From Fragilaria crotonensis (lineage: Eukaryota > Bacillariophyta > Fragilariophyceae > Fragilariales > Fragilariaceae), in the NCBI GenBank assembly GCA_022925895.1, contig JAKSYS010000787.1, positions 1 through 25,687 of the forward strand: DNA of 25,687 nt, written 5' to 3'. The notes under the pieces were generated by a model. The model had not been told where the DNA came from. It saw only the letters and a program-made list of their open reading frames with translations, and did not search any database. A program made the translations under genes and the position numbers. This document shows positions 9,691-18,698 of the stretch, piece by piece; position 1 is the first letter of the stretch, and each line of letters begins with the position of its first letter.

Positions 9691-10880
9691 ATGAAACTTC
9701 AAGCCCTTATAACCCTGCTGCTTCTATGCACAAGACTCAGCATATCAGCAGACTTATTCGAATCTGAATCCGAGCCCGGTGAGATGAAAAACTATTCAAG
9801 TCGCTTTCTCGGAGGGCGAAAACGAAGGAAACCATCAGGACCGAAGGCATCAACGAGGATAAGGACCAGTAGCCGAATTGTAGGGGGAAGTCCTGCCGGG
9901 GCTGAAACGTACCCCTTCATGGTTGCGTTGTATAGCGCTGACGACCCATCTACGTCGCTTCCAGTTTGCGGTGAGCACCGACTTACTTGAAACTCGTATT
10001 CATCTTTGAACTTCAATTTGAGTTCTGACTTCATCTCATTCCCTGACGAACCACAACTTCATGTGCATTTCCTCTAGGTGGAAGTTTAATCACCCCGAAT
10101 GTTGTATTGACCGCAGCGCATTGCATTATGGAAATTAAAACAGCGCAGATTGGAAGATATGACATTGTGCTTGACGAGCCGGGGGTACAAACGTACGTGG
10201 CCTCGGAACGTCGCATGCACCCAACGTTTGACCGCCGCACATATGATTTTGACTACGCCCTACTGAAATTGGATCGACCGCATCCCAATCCATATATGGT
10301 ATCCTTACGAACAACGCCAGAAATTCCTAATTTGTTGACGATTATTGGATGGGGTGCGACATCGGATGGTGGCTCGCAGTCAACTAAACTACTGGCAGCC
10401 GACGTGCGTCGATTCAACACAACCAAATGCCGAAGGAATTACAATCCGGATCCTATAACAAAAAATATGTTTTGTGCAGAAAAAAAGGGAGTTGATGCCT
10501 GTCAAGGTGATTCGGGTGGACCCATAGTTATCAACGGATCGAACATTCAAGTCGGAATAACCTCCTGGGGGAGCGGATGTGCAAACGCTACCTATCCAGG
10601 TGTCTATGCGCGCGTTGACAAAGGCTATTCATGGATTGAAAAAACAGTCTGCTCCGATCTCAGTCCAGGTGACTGCGAAAAAGATGGCAGACTTCCCCTG
10701 GTCAGTAACGAAGGGTCTGCCCAGATGCGAACATGCGAAGAGCAGGATACGTTCATAGGACTTGGAAAGAAGCGGAGTGTACGGAATTGTGCCTGGGTTA
10801 AGGAAAATGCAATCCAACGCTGCCTTTGGTACGAAGATTTCTGTCCTTTGACGTGCGGTGTAGACCGATGCAAGAATTAG
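9691..10880 (+). CDS. Secreted trypsin-like serine protease with Cys-rich tail
   Basis: Two exons, 9691-9970 and 10078-10880, give 360 aa. The intron 9971-10077 (107 nt) runs from GTGAGC to CTCTAG and rebuilds VCGGSLITPNVVLTAAHC. Residues 1-20 form a signal peptide (LITLLLLCTRLSISA). A basic propeptide ends at Arg62 before IVGG, the usual activation cleavage. The triad is His108 (LTAAHC), Asp152 (DFDYALLKL) and Ser239 (ACQGDSGGP). Asp233, six residues before the Ser, predicts trypsin-like Lys/Arg preference. SWGSGCA and PGVYARV complete the S1 family fold. After the protease, residues 313-358 hold six cysteines, the last five spaced x10, x6, x3, x4, probably a disulfide-rich accessory domain resembling ShK-like modules. 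The start is the first ATG in frame; an upstream GTG is not needed. A paralogue lies at 16153-17553. Likely secreted or endomembrane; the natural substrate is unknown. Confidence 0.9.
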
Positions 10881-11457
10881 AGTGTAAGGTCCTTGGTTGA
10901 TATCCACCCCTCCTTGTCGCATGATCGTTCATCGTATGGATGTCCTCATCAGCAACTTTATACAGAAAGTACTATGTATGGGGAAGCTTGGTTGGCCGAG
11001 CAACCTTCTTGAGAAGAACCATAGATGCTCCTGGCTTCAAAATCCTTTACTTCCCGATCAGTGCAACATAGTACCTACTCGTAACAGCAGCAGGGGACTA
11101 AAAGACGCTCTTTCAAGATGAGTTTCAGCCAGGCGATGCTAACTCGCTACTATGTTTATCTTGAGTCTTGCACTCGTGTAGGTGTTGCGTAGTTTTTCAT
11201 CGTGATCGTGTGATCATAGGGATATAGATGTGATATGTGATGGTTACGTCAATTTGGCACGACCGAGCAGCTACAGTAGAGTAACTGGAGTATTCTACTT
11301 GTACAACAGGTGCAGGACTGATTTACATTAGAACCACATTTTAATTAGACTTTGCTCATACTAACTCGGAAAATACCTGTGGTGTTGGTGGCGCTTGTCG
11401 CACTCTCCATAGCTTATTTTATATATAGAGTGTTTGCTCTCTGAGTATTGAGTATGA
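10881..11457. other. Intergenic spacer between protease and Harbinger element
   Basis: No gene is seen. This 577-bp stretch plus 15955-16152 is the original DNA between the two proteases before the Harbinger insertion. A few short GTAC and AGTACT words occur, but no structured repeat. Confidence 0.5.
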
Positions 11458-11499
11458 GGCCGATGCTTACGGGATTTGGGAATTACAAAACAAACCACA
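11458..11499 (+). repeat. Left terminal inverted repeat of Harbinger element
   Basis: This 42-bp end is inverted at 15910-15951 with seven mismatches. The outer 15 bases and the inner CAAAACAAACCACA are identical. It is preceded by the TGA target copy. Confidence 0.88.
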
Positions 11500-11747
11500 G
11501 TCCGAAATTCCTCTGACGCTTTGTAGAATGACATCGCTTACAAACAATTCGATAACTTCCGATTTACAAAACAAACGGTGAATAATTCCATCGTATAGTG
11601 TATACGATCACGTATACCATAAAACATGAAAACCATGTATAGAAGCTCCCTCCACTGAACGTCAACAAGCGTCCGACAACAGTATGATAAGAACACAACT
11701 CCAGTCACTAATGCATAGACTCCATTTATCACTGCATAGACGTCTCC

Positions 11748-13551
11748 ATGGGTGTTGCAAATTCGAAGCTCTTCGTCAATCGGATGCTCAGAAGTGGGTT
11801 GTATGACGCAAACGACGATGAGGTGTGTTCAGATGCCGTGAGCTTTGATGCCCCCGTCAACTGCTTTGAAGAATCATTATTTAATAAACATGTCAACGAC
11901 GACGACGACGACGACAACGATACAAATCTGCTGTTGAGTTTGCTTGCGCATCACCATTCGAATGTTCGCAACGTCAAGAAGCAGAAAGGCTTTCAACAAC
12001 AAAAGCTGGCAGCGCTCAAAACAAGACGCCACAAAGGACCAGCACTACCTCGGCCTGTCAAAAAGATACGTGTACCCAGACTATTGTTCTTCAATGATCC
12101 AACAACGGGTTTGCGTCGCCCTGTAACACCGAAGTTAAGCCTTTGGTGGTTGTTGTATCTTCAAGACCCACAGCCACAATGCAAAAACTGGTCTAAGTCG
12201 TTCCGACAAAGGTTTCGCTTGCCTTACAATGAATTCTGCAAACTTTTGGTGATGATGAGGACAGCTCAATGATACCTACTTTCAACGGTGGAAGACGGAA
12301 GAGACGGAGGATGGATGCCATTCCGTTCGTCAGAAAGGAAGATCTCACCTATGGAATTGTTGCTTTTAGGGAGCTTGCGCTATCTTGGCAGAGGGTGGAC
12401 ATTTGACGACCTTGCAGAATCAACGTTCGTGAGCCGTGATGTTCATCGCTGTTTCTTCCACAAGTTCTGTGCTTGGGGTGCGAAGGTTTTGTATCCCATG
12501 TATGTTCGTCTTCCAACAACGCTACATGACTTGAGAGCTTGCGAACAAGAGTACAGCAATGCTGGGTTCCCCGGGTGCATTGGCAGTACGGATGCAACGC
12601 ACATACCCCTTGAAAAAGTTTCATACAATCTCAGACAGGGGCATCTTGGATACAAGATGCCTACTACTCAGGACGTACAATCTTACTGTGAATCATCGTC
12701 GGCAGATTTTGCACTCAACAACTGGCCACCCGGGAAGGTGGAACGACAAGACTTTGGTTCGTTTCGATTCATTTATGGCAGACTTGCGCAACGGTGCATT
12801 CAATGATACCATGTCATTTGAATTGAAGACCAATACTGGTGGAGAAGCGACAACCAGAATCATTAAAGGTGCTTATGTGATTGTTGACAACGGATATTTA
12901 AAGTGGTCAACAACCGTGCCACCCATCAAGCACTCAGGTAAGCGTTCTGAGATTCGGTTTTCGCAATGGCTGGAGTCATTGCGGAAGGATGTTGAGTGTA
13001 CCTTTGGAATTTTAAAGGGGCGATGGAGAGTACTGAAAAGTGGTATTCGCGTGCACAACACTGAAGCCGCTGACAACATTTGGCTTACATGTTGTGCTCT
13101 GCACAATTTACTTTTGGATGTTGACGGTCTGAGCGTTGGCTGGGATAGTGGTGTGCCTTCTTCTTGGGAAGGCGAAATTGGTAATTTTGAGCCCGATGCA
13201 ATTCCCCAGGCAATTCGAAGACTGATTTCGCCTGATGTCATCCGAACATACGATCAAAGTAGCGTAGGCTACAGAACTGGAACAAGTACTGTTGATGGCG
13301 TCAGGAACGACGGCAACAATGGCGACGACGGACGACAGTGCAATCAAATGATTTTTACGGAAGGTGAAGAGGTTCCAGTGAATCAGTTGTCCTTGCATCA
13401 ATTTCGGGCAATGCTCATTGAACATTTCAATATTCGTTTTCACGAAAACAGAATTACGTGGCCAAAACGACTTGCATCAAAGCACCTCCTCGGCACGTTC
13501 CAAATTAAATTGCTATTAGATCAACTTCTGACAATATTATTGAAAACGTAG
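11748..13551 (+). pseudogene. Harbinger DDE transposase, stop and frameshift
   Basis: The ATG at 11748 starts a protein with an acidic Asp run (about residues 50-56) and a basic segment, followed by LPYNEFCKLLVMM. An in-frame TGA at 12270-12272 interrupts it. The same frame then gives LLLLGSLRYLGRGWTFDDLAE and GCIGSTDATHIPLEK (first catalytic Asp) up to LGYKMPTT near 12670. There one extra base moves the frame and the protein continues with TYNLTVNHRRQI, HPGRWNDKTLVRFD, AYVIVDNGY (second catalytic Asp) and VECTFGILKGRWRVL (catalytic Glu), ending at TAG 13549. These are the hallmarks of the DDE_Tnp_4 Harbinger nuclease family. All three catalytic acids survive, and only two lesions are evident, so the copy is young or carries sequencing errors. 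Near the TGA the frame is uncertain; a compensated shift is also possible. Confidence 0.85.
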
Positions 13552-13847
13552 AGTACTATACTAGTAGGAGAGAAAATAGTGTATCTATAGATTGATCAGA
13601 CGTTGCTGGATTCACCATCCGATTCATAGTTTCCGTCACGAATAGAGTTCTGATTCGTAACACTTTCCTTGTCAAAACACTCCCACACCACCAAACCATT
13701 TCCAGACGACGGTGGCTGTAACAGCATACGTCACACACATATCTTTGCAGCGCCGACACTTGTGTGATGTCGGCGTAATTGAGCATTCAAAGCACACAAG
13801 GACGGCAGAGGATGCAGCAATTGACAACATTGCTTCAGCTGGCGACT

Positions 13848-15560
13848 TCATTGGAGATTCAAATATAACAACTCCACCAGACGGAAGGATAGATGGCTGT
13901 TTGACGGAGTCAGATGGATGGCTGTGGTTGGCTCTACTAACCGTAGATCTCCTATAGACGATTGCTGACGAATCCTGTCATCCTCCAATGAGGCACCAGC
14001 ACGGATGGCTGCTCGTTCAGATATTACATTCAACTGACGATTTGCCTCTTTGTTTTGAAGGAAACTCAAATACTCTTCGCGTTCAAGTAATTTTGCCTCA
14101 AGCGCCTCCATCTTTTCCAATAAGCTGTCAGCAAGTTGAGAACTTGTTCCAGTAGTTGCATGGTAGTAACGTCTCGAAACGCTTTCCACTTGACCACGCA
14201 ATGACGTAATCTGTCCTCGCACACGAAGACAAGACAGCATAGAATGCTTCTGTCGTGCCTTCTCAAGCGACTCGGAATCTAAATAATCCAATGCCTGCTT
14301 GAGGATTCCGTCATCCTCCACAGTGCCACTGACAAATGAAGTCACTGCTGTGTTGTCATCATCAGCACCACCCCACGAAGTAATTGCATCATCCTCATTG
14401 TCATCCTTTGGATTTCCCCGTTTCTGTTTCTTTCCTCGCCGGCTGTCAATAGGAATGGAAGACACTGCTGCCGCTTCCTTCATGGCCTTACGTGAACCGG
14501 TTTTCCGGCCGTAACTGGTCCCAACCTTTGATTCCGTAAATGCCATGGATTTCATTTCTGGATCGTTCGTGATGGTAATATGCCCCCAGAGACACCACGC
14601 TATGAAACCTTTGAAGAACGTCCCATCCGGCACGTCCGCCTCATCGGTTTCTGCACACACGAACACGGTATCAGAAAGATTTACAACGGATGAAGTCAAA
14701 TCATCGTTTTCAAATTCATTGCTGCCGTCCTCTGCGGTCGCGCCAACCACCAATTCTGGGCCAACATCAGTCACATCCTTGTTCAGCAATTCGTCATCAG
14801 CAGCTAGCACACCATCTGGTGAGTCCGACATCATGGCCTTCTCGGCCATGTCCTTCTGAAGCAGGGGACTTGCAACAATAATACCCGCCTTCTCGGCAGC
14901 GACTGCCTTTTTCATAGCTGTGATGCACCATTGAATATAATCCTCCCAATTCGTTCCGGAAGGATAGTTTCCGTCCTTGTACGGTGAGTTTGATGCTGTA
15001 ACAATGGCTGTCATTTTTTTACATGAGCGAAGTACATCCTTTGCTGCCCGTAGCATTGTCCTTCCGGAAATATGCGAGACAGTAGATCCCTTTGTCTTGC
15101 CAACAAGAAGTGACCTCTCGATTGAGCCCTTACCGACATAAATGTTGACGTCTAATCCACGTTGGTGCAATACGGGGATTAGTGTCAGTAGCATTGCTGC
15201 ATTCGGGGATACGCCTGGTTGAACGTCGACCGCTGACACTGAGTACAAACCATGAAAGCGATCAAGTCCATGGAGAAATTGGTCAACACAGCACACAATA
15301 TCGGGGTCATCATCACTGTCTCCCAAATACAGCTCGGCAATTTTCTTCATTTGTTGAACTTCTGATAGGGTTGAGACACCACAAAGGAGTGATGGCGAAT
15401 CAAAACATGCATATGCAATTGATGCCTGGAACTCCGTGAGAAGTTCCCTTTTTACATTCGTCGTCATCGCCGTCTTTGCCGATGTCTTTGTCTTTTTCTT
15501 CGCTGATACGCTTTTTCTGGTATCTTTGTTAGACACCACTGATTCGCCGGAAACCATCAT
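13848..15560 (-). CDS. Harbinger element second ORF, unknown function
   Basis: An intact 570-aa ORF on the opposite strand inside the Harbinger termini. The start is taken at the ATG pair at 15560/15557; a stop lies in frame a few codons upstream. The N-terminus is Lys/Thr-rich (KKKTKTSAKTAM). A conserved-looking core (about residues 55-250) contains LLCGVSTLSEVQQ, DVNIYVGKGSIERSLLVGK, VSHISGRTMLRAAKDVLR and TNWEDYIQWCITAMKKA. A second region has ADVPDGTFFKGFIAWCLWG, then a basic stretch SRRGKKQKRGNPK that may be a nuclear signal, and a C-terminal coiled coil around LLEKMEALEAKLLEREEYL. Harbinger elements usually encode a Myb/SANT DNA-binding partner of the transposase, but I cannot see a clear Myb tryptophan pattern here. 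It may be a divergent partner or a captured host gene. That it is intact while the transposase is broken is notable. Confidence 0.7.
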   Translation of the reverse strand: MMVSGESVVSNKDTRKSVSAKKKTKTSAKTAMTTNVKRELLTEFQASIAYACFDSPSLLCGVSTLSEVQQMKKIAELYLGDSDDDPDIVCCVDQFLHGLDRFHGLYSVSAVDVQPGVSPNAAMLLTLIPVLHQRGLDVNIYVGKGSIERSLLVGKTKGSTVSHISGRTMLRAAKDVLRSCKKMTAIVTASNSPYKDGNYPSGTNWEDYIQWCITAMKKAVAAEKAGIIVASPLLQKDMAEKAMMSDSPDGVLAADDELLNKDVTDVGPELVVGATAEDGSNEFENDDLTSSVVNLSDTVFVCAETDEADVPDGTFFKGFIAWCLWGHITITNDPEMKSMAFTESKVGTSYGRKTGSRKAMKEAAAVSSIPIDSRRGKKQKRGNPKDDNEDDAITSWGGADDDNTAVTSFVSGTVEDDGILKQALDYLDSESLEKARQKHSMLSCLRVRGQITSLRGQVESVSRRYYHATTGTSSQLADSLLEKMEALEAKLLEREEYLSFLQNKEANRQLNVISERAAIRAGASLEDDRIRQQSSIGDLRLVEPTTAIHLTPSNSHLSFRLVELLYLNLQ

Positions 15561-15593
15561 GGTCACCTACGCCTTGACGTATGTGCAGTGAGG

Positions 15594-15655
15594 ACTAGAC
15601 TCAACGTCTATGCAGTGCTGAGCAACTAGACTGGAGTCTATGCAGTGACTGGAGT
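15594..15655 (+). repeat. Imperfect 31-bp tandem repeat
   Basis: ACTAGACTCAACGTCTATGC at 15594 recurs from 15625 in diverged form (ACTAGACTGGAGTCTATGCA). It lies just upstream of the second Harbinger ORF, inside the element, in its probable promoter. Confidence 0.55.
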
Positions 15656-15807
15656 GTCTTCTTCTTCTTCTTGGAGTCTGCGATAAACTGGGATTTTTCT
15701 CCTGAATTCGTGGTGTTGATGATTCGATCTCGCGGTGTAATCGAATAATTATTTCATGGTTTGGAACATTTCGATCTACAAACGGGGCGTCACCGTTTGA
15801 AGAATAT

Positions 15808-15838
15808 TTCTCCGTTTGTAGAATCTACAAACGGAGAA
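15808..15838. repeat. Perfect 15-bp-arm palindrome, subterminal
   Basis: The arms 15808-15822 and 15824-15838 are exact inverted copies around one central A. Each contains TCTACAAACGG or its complement. Further copies of that word stand at 15775-15785 and 15880-15890, making a subterminal repeat array at the right end of the Harbinger element, possibly transposase-binding sites. Confidence 0.75.
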
Positions 15839-15909
15839 GTTGGTTTGTAACTCTGAAAGTCATTGTAAGCATCGGGGATTCTACAAACGGCGACGAAAAT
15901 GTCGTAAGT

Positions 15910-15951
15910 TGTGGTTTGTTTTGCAGTCCCGAATGTCCGTAAGCATCGGCC
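15910..15951 (-). repeat. Right terminal inverted repeat of Harbinger element
   Basis: This is the inverted partner of 11458-11499, followed by the second TGA target copy at 15952-15954. A related partial copy, GTAAGCATCGG, occurs internally at 15865-15875. Confidence 0.88.
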
Positions 15952-16152
15952 TGACGCAATAATGTCATTTCAAAACCTTGCATCCTCCGTAATTGGTACT
16001 CCGTACAGAGTCCCATACATTACACGGGATTGGTCATTTTGATTTCCGACAGACCGATTTTCGACACCATTACGACCACGAATGATAATCGTCGAACAGT
16101 GTCTGAGCTGCATTGCTGATGCTCCAAGGCGATATCATTCTCAATTTGTAGG

Positions 16153-17553
16153 ATGGACCGAGCCTCAGAAATACCTCCCAATACTCTGATGATAGATGGC
16201 GAGGTTCGTTCCAGGCCAAGCAATTACCTTTATGGCAATAATCGCTGGTGCAAGAAGAGCAAAGCCTGGACTCCTCTGTTGACCATGCTCTTGGTCATTT
16301 CCGTACTGCTCTTGTTCAGTGTGATTTCTTGTACACACAATGAGGAGAATAGATCATCTCGCAAGCTACGCGAAAGGCGCCACGGATCGTGGTCATCCCA
16401 ATCTTTGGCTCGCATCGTCGGTGGCACTACGGCGGGACAAGAGGAGTTCCCGTACATCGTGGCCCTCTATTTTGGATCAATGAATGGAAAGAAGCCTGTC
16501 TGTGGAGGTACATTGATTACACCCAATGTTGTGGTTACAGCTGCACACTGCGTGTACGCAGTAACATCTGTCGACATCAATCGATATGATGTCAACGTAG
16601 ATAAAGGTGTCACAAATTATCCGATATCATGGGAGAACAAGAGAGTCCATCCTGACTATGATTCAAGTACAAACAACAATGATATTGCCCTGATACATCT
16701 TCCAAGTCGTCATCCGGGTGCAAAGACAGCAACTCTTTTTCGGACCGGTACTGTCCCAACAACTCTAACTGCAATCGGATGGGGTCGACTGCAAGAAGGC
16801 GGGGAACAACCGAATCAACTCATGAAAGTGGATGTGACGTATCAACAGGATTGCGCGTCCATGTATGGAGCCAAGTACAATCCACAGACCATGATTTGCG
16901 CATCGGATGATGGAAAGGACTCGTGTCAGGGGGACTCTGGGGGGCCTTTGGTGGCCCAAGGGTCGTCAGTGCTTGTGGGTATCACATCTTGGGGATTTGC
17001 ATGTGCGTCACGCGCATTTCCCGGTGTTTACACGAGAGTCTCAACGTTTGACACCTGGATCGACGACGTAGTTTGTAACGACTTGAGTCCAGACGACTGT
17101 GAAGATGGACGCATTTTAAGTGAATTTCCCGATCCTAAGACTGTGAGCCCATCTAGCGATCCTTCTTTGAATCCTTCGCCATATCCAACCCAACGCCCTT
17201 CTCCATCACCCTCTGTGGCGGCTTCGGAGTTACCGAGTGGTCGTCCTTCATTCAAGCTAGGGCCATCCATAGAGCCATCGTTGATGATATCGGGTGATGG
17301 TGTTCCCGTCGTGTCGGAACCAAGGAAGCCCACAGCCAAGCCCACCGTCGAACTAGTCATTCTCACTCAGTCGATGATATCTGATTCTTGCAATGATCAA
17401 CAATTCTTTATTACGGGTGACGTTGTGCGTGATTGTACGTGGGTCAAGCAACGGAAGAGTCGAAGGTGCCTAAATTACATGGTCTTTTGCCCTGAGACCT
17501 GTCAGAAGCCCGAATGTTCTCAATCTACCACTAAAGAAGACTTAGTTCACTAA
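16153..17553 (+). CDS. Membrane-anchored trypsin-like protease with Cys-rich tail
   Basis: A single uninterrupted 466-aa ORF from ATG 16153. A 39-residue basic N-terminus precedes one membrane segment (about 40-60, LLTMLLVISVLLLFSVIS), suggesting a type II anchor. A basic propeptide ends at Arg87 before IVGG. The triad is His132 (VTAAHC), Asp177 (NNDIALIHL) and Ser262 (SCQGDSGGP). Asp256 is the S1 specificity residue of trypsin. SWGFACA has Ala where trypsins usually have Gly219. A Pro/Ser-rich linker (about 325-390, with SPSSDPSLNPSPYPTQRPSP) leads to a six-cysteine tail whose last five cysteines have the same spacing as in the 9691-10880 protease. Both the domain order and the sequence show these are paralogues. 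This copy lacks the intron. The Harbinger right end lies 201 bp upstream, so its promoter region may have been altered. Confidence 0.92.
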   Translation: MDRASEIPPNTLMIDGEVRSRPSNYLYGNNRWCKKSKAWTPLLTMLLVISVLLLFSVISCTHNEENRSSRKLRERRHGSWSSQSLARIVGGTTAGQEEFPYIVALYFGSMNGKKPVCGGTLITPNVVVTAAHCVYAVTSVDINRYDVNVDKGVTNYPISWENKRVHPDYDSSTNNNDIALIHLPSRHPGAKTATLFRTGTVPTTLTAIGWGRLQEGGEQPNQLMKVDVTYQQDCASMYGAKYNPQTMICASDDGKDSCQGDSGGPLVAQGSSVLVGITSWGFACASRAFPGVYTRVSTFDTWIDDVVCNDLSPDDCEDGRILSEFPDPKTVSPSSDPSLNPSPYPTQRPSPSPSVAASELPSGRPSFKLGPSIEPSLMISGDGVPVVSEPRKPTAKPTVELVILTQSMISDSCNDQQFFITGDVVRDCTWVKQRKSRRCLNYMVFCPETCQKPECSQSTTKEDLVH

Positions 17554-17586
17554 TTGGCAGAAACAACAAATGCACATCGTATCGAT

Positions 17587-18387
17587 TTAGAGACCAGGTC
17601 CAGTGCGGAATGGGTTGATGCGGGTGAAGATGGCGTGGCCTCGTGCCGAATGCTGGAGCGCCCCACCAACGTGAAGCGGAACCAAGTACTTTCCATAGGT
17701 TCCAATTTGCTTGTGGAGCTTGAACGACTGCAAGATAGTGTTGTGAGTAACTTTGGAATAGGAAAGTAGCACCAAACAGATCAGATACATGGCCACCCGA
17801 CCGGCTGAACTCACATTCTTGGCAATCTCACCGTACGTTTTCTTTTGAGCATCGTCTGCCGCTACTGGACTCGAAAATGTTGTGTAGAAAAACGGCAAAC
17901 CCTTGCCTCCGTAGTATCCCATCGCAACACCAGTCGCGGGCATAATAATCATGAAAGCATACAAGCCATAATGAACGGCTTTGGACGCGATGGTTTCAAT
18001 AGCTGACGAGCCCTGCACTTCTTCAACTTTGTAGGCGACCCTGTTGTAAACTCGGTAGACAAGCCGAGGAGCGACGACGATTGCGGTCAAGAGACCCAAA
18101 GACTTATGAGTATACATCCAGTATCCCTTATCTTCCTTCGGCGCTTGCTGCCAAGATGGAATGACACAACTGTTAGATCAGTACAACGGCAGACACGTAC
18201 ACACGCACGCATAAACAAGTCTTGCTACTTGAATATGGTAGAAAGCAGCAGCAGTGTCGCATCACATTTGTATATTACTTACCTGAGCTTTCAAAACAGT
18301 CCCAACACATCCAATTAATGGGATGGCCACCATCCAATGGAAAGAGGCGGCAACTCTGGTGTAGGCTTGAGCTGCGTAGGGCAACAT
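17587..18387 (-). CDS. Cytochrome b561, CybB/YodB-like
   Basis: Two exons, 18283-18387 and 17587-18147, encode 221 aa. The intron 18148-18282 (135 nt) starts GTAAGT and ends GGCAG, in phase 0. The protein has four hydrophobic helices. His17 (SFHWM), His49 (YTHKSLGLL), His180 (KLHKQIGTYG) and His194 (LVPLHVGGALQH) fit the four haem ligands of the prokaryotic-type cytochrome b561 family (E. coli CybB), including the 13-residue spacing of the last pair. Such proteins bind two b haems and move electrons through a membrane from a quinol or similar donor. Eukaryotic copies are organellar in some algae, but no clear transit peptide is visible and the N-terminus is short. Its 3' end faces the protease gene with 33 bp between them. 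The start is the only ATG before the first ligand helix. Confidence 0.9.
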
Positions 18388-18698
18388 GGTGGATTCTTGA
18401 GAAACGTAAAAAATTTCTGTTCTCAAGATTTCGTTTCACGATCTTGCCTCCTTGCCATGAGTATCACTATCACTATCGTATGTACCAGGTACCATGTACA
18501 ACCGTCGTACTAGTGGTTGCACCTTGCATGTTGAATGGCGGTTCCATCTTTGCCCATATGCACAGCCTAAAGCCAAACAATTCGGAAGGCCACTTGTTAA
18601 TCCGCATCAAATTGAAACCGACAAACGATCACATGGATTCATTCCTACTCCCTACGGCAGATGCTGGTACTGTACCCAGTATTACCATATGTCATATG
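18388..18698. other. Cytochrome b561 upstream region
   Basis: This 311-bp stretch is the probable promoter of the cytochrome gene on the - strand. It contains a GGTACCATGTAC word and no TATA box that I can place with confidence. Short + strand frames here have no recognisable motif. Confidence 0.4.

Larger units (their letters stand above)
11458..15951. mobile_element. PIF/Harbinger-type DNA transposon, 4494 bp, TSD TGA
   Basis: The 42-bp ends 11458-11499 and 15910-15951 are inverted repeats matching at 35 of 42 positions, with the outer 15 identical (GGCCGATGCTTACGG). TGA stands immediately outside both ends (11455-11457 and 15952-15954), a 3-bp target duplication as expected for Harbinger elements, though the usual target is TWA. 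Inside are a + strand DDE transposase relic (11748-13551) and an opposing intact ORF (13848-15560). Their 3' ends face each other across about 300 bp. The right subterminal region carries TCTACAAACGG repeats and a partial copy of the terminal sequence. A two-gene layout is typical of the superfamily. The transposase is broken, so the copy is not autonomous as written. Confidence 0.88.

Noticed and set aside
14299-14881. Open frames on + opposite the Harbinger second ORF
   Set aside because: They are shadows of the long intact - strand ORF.
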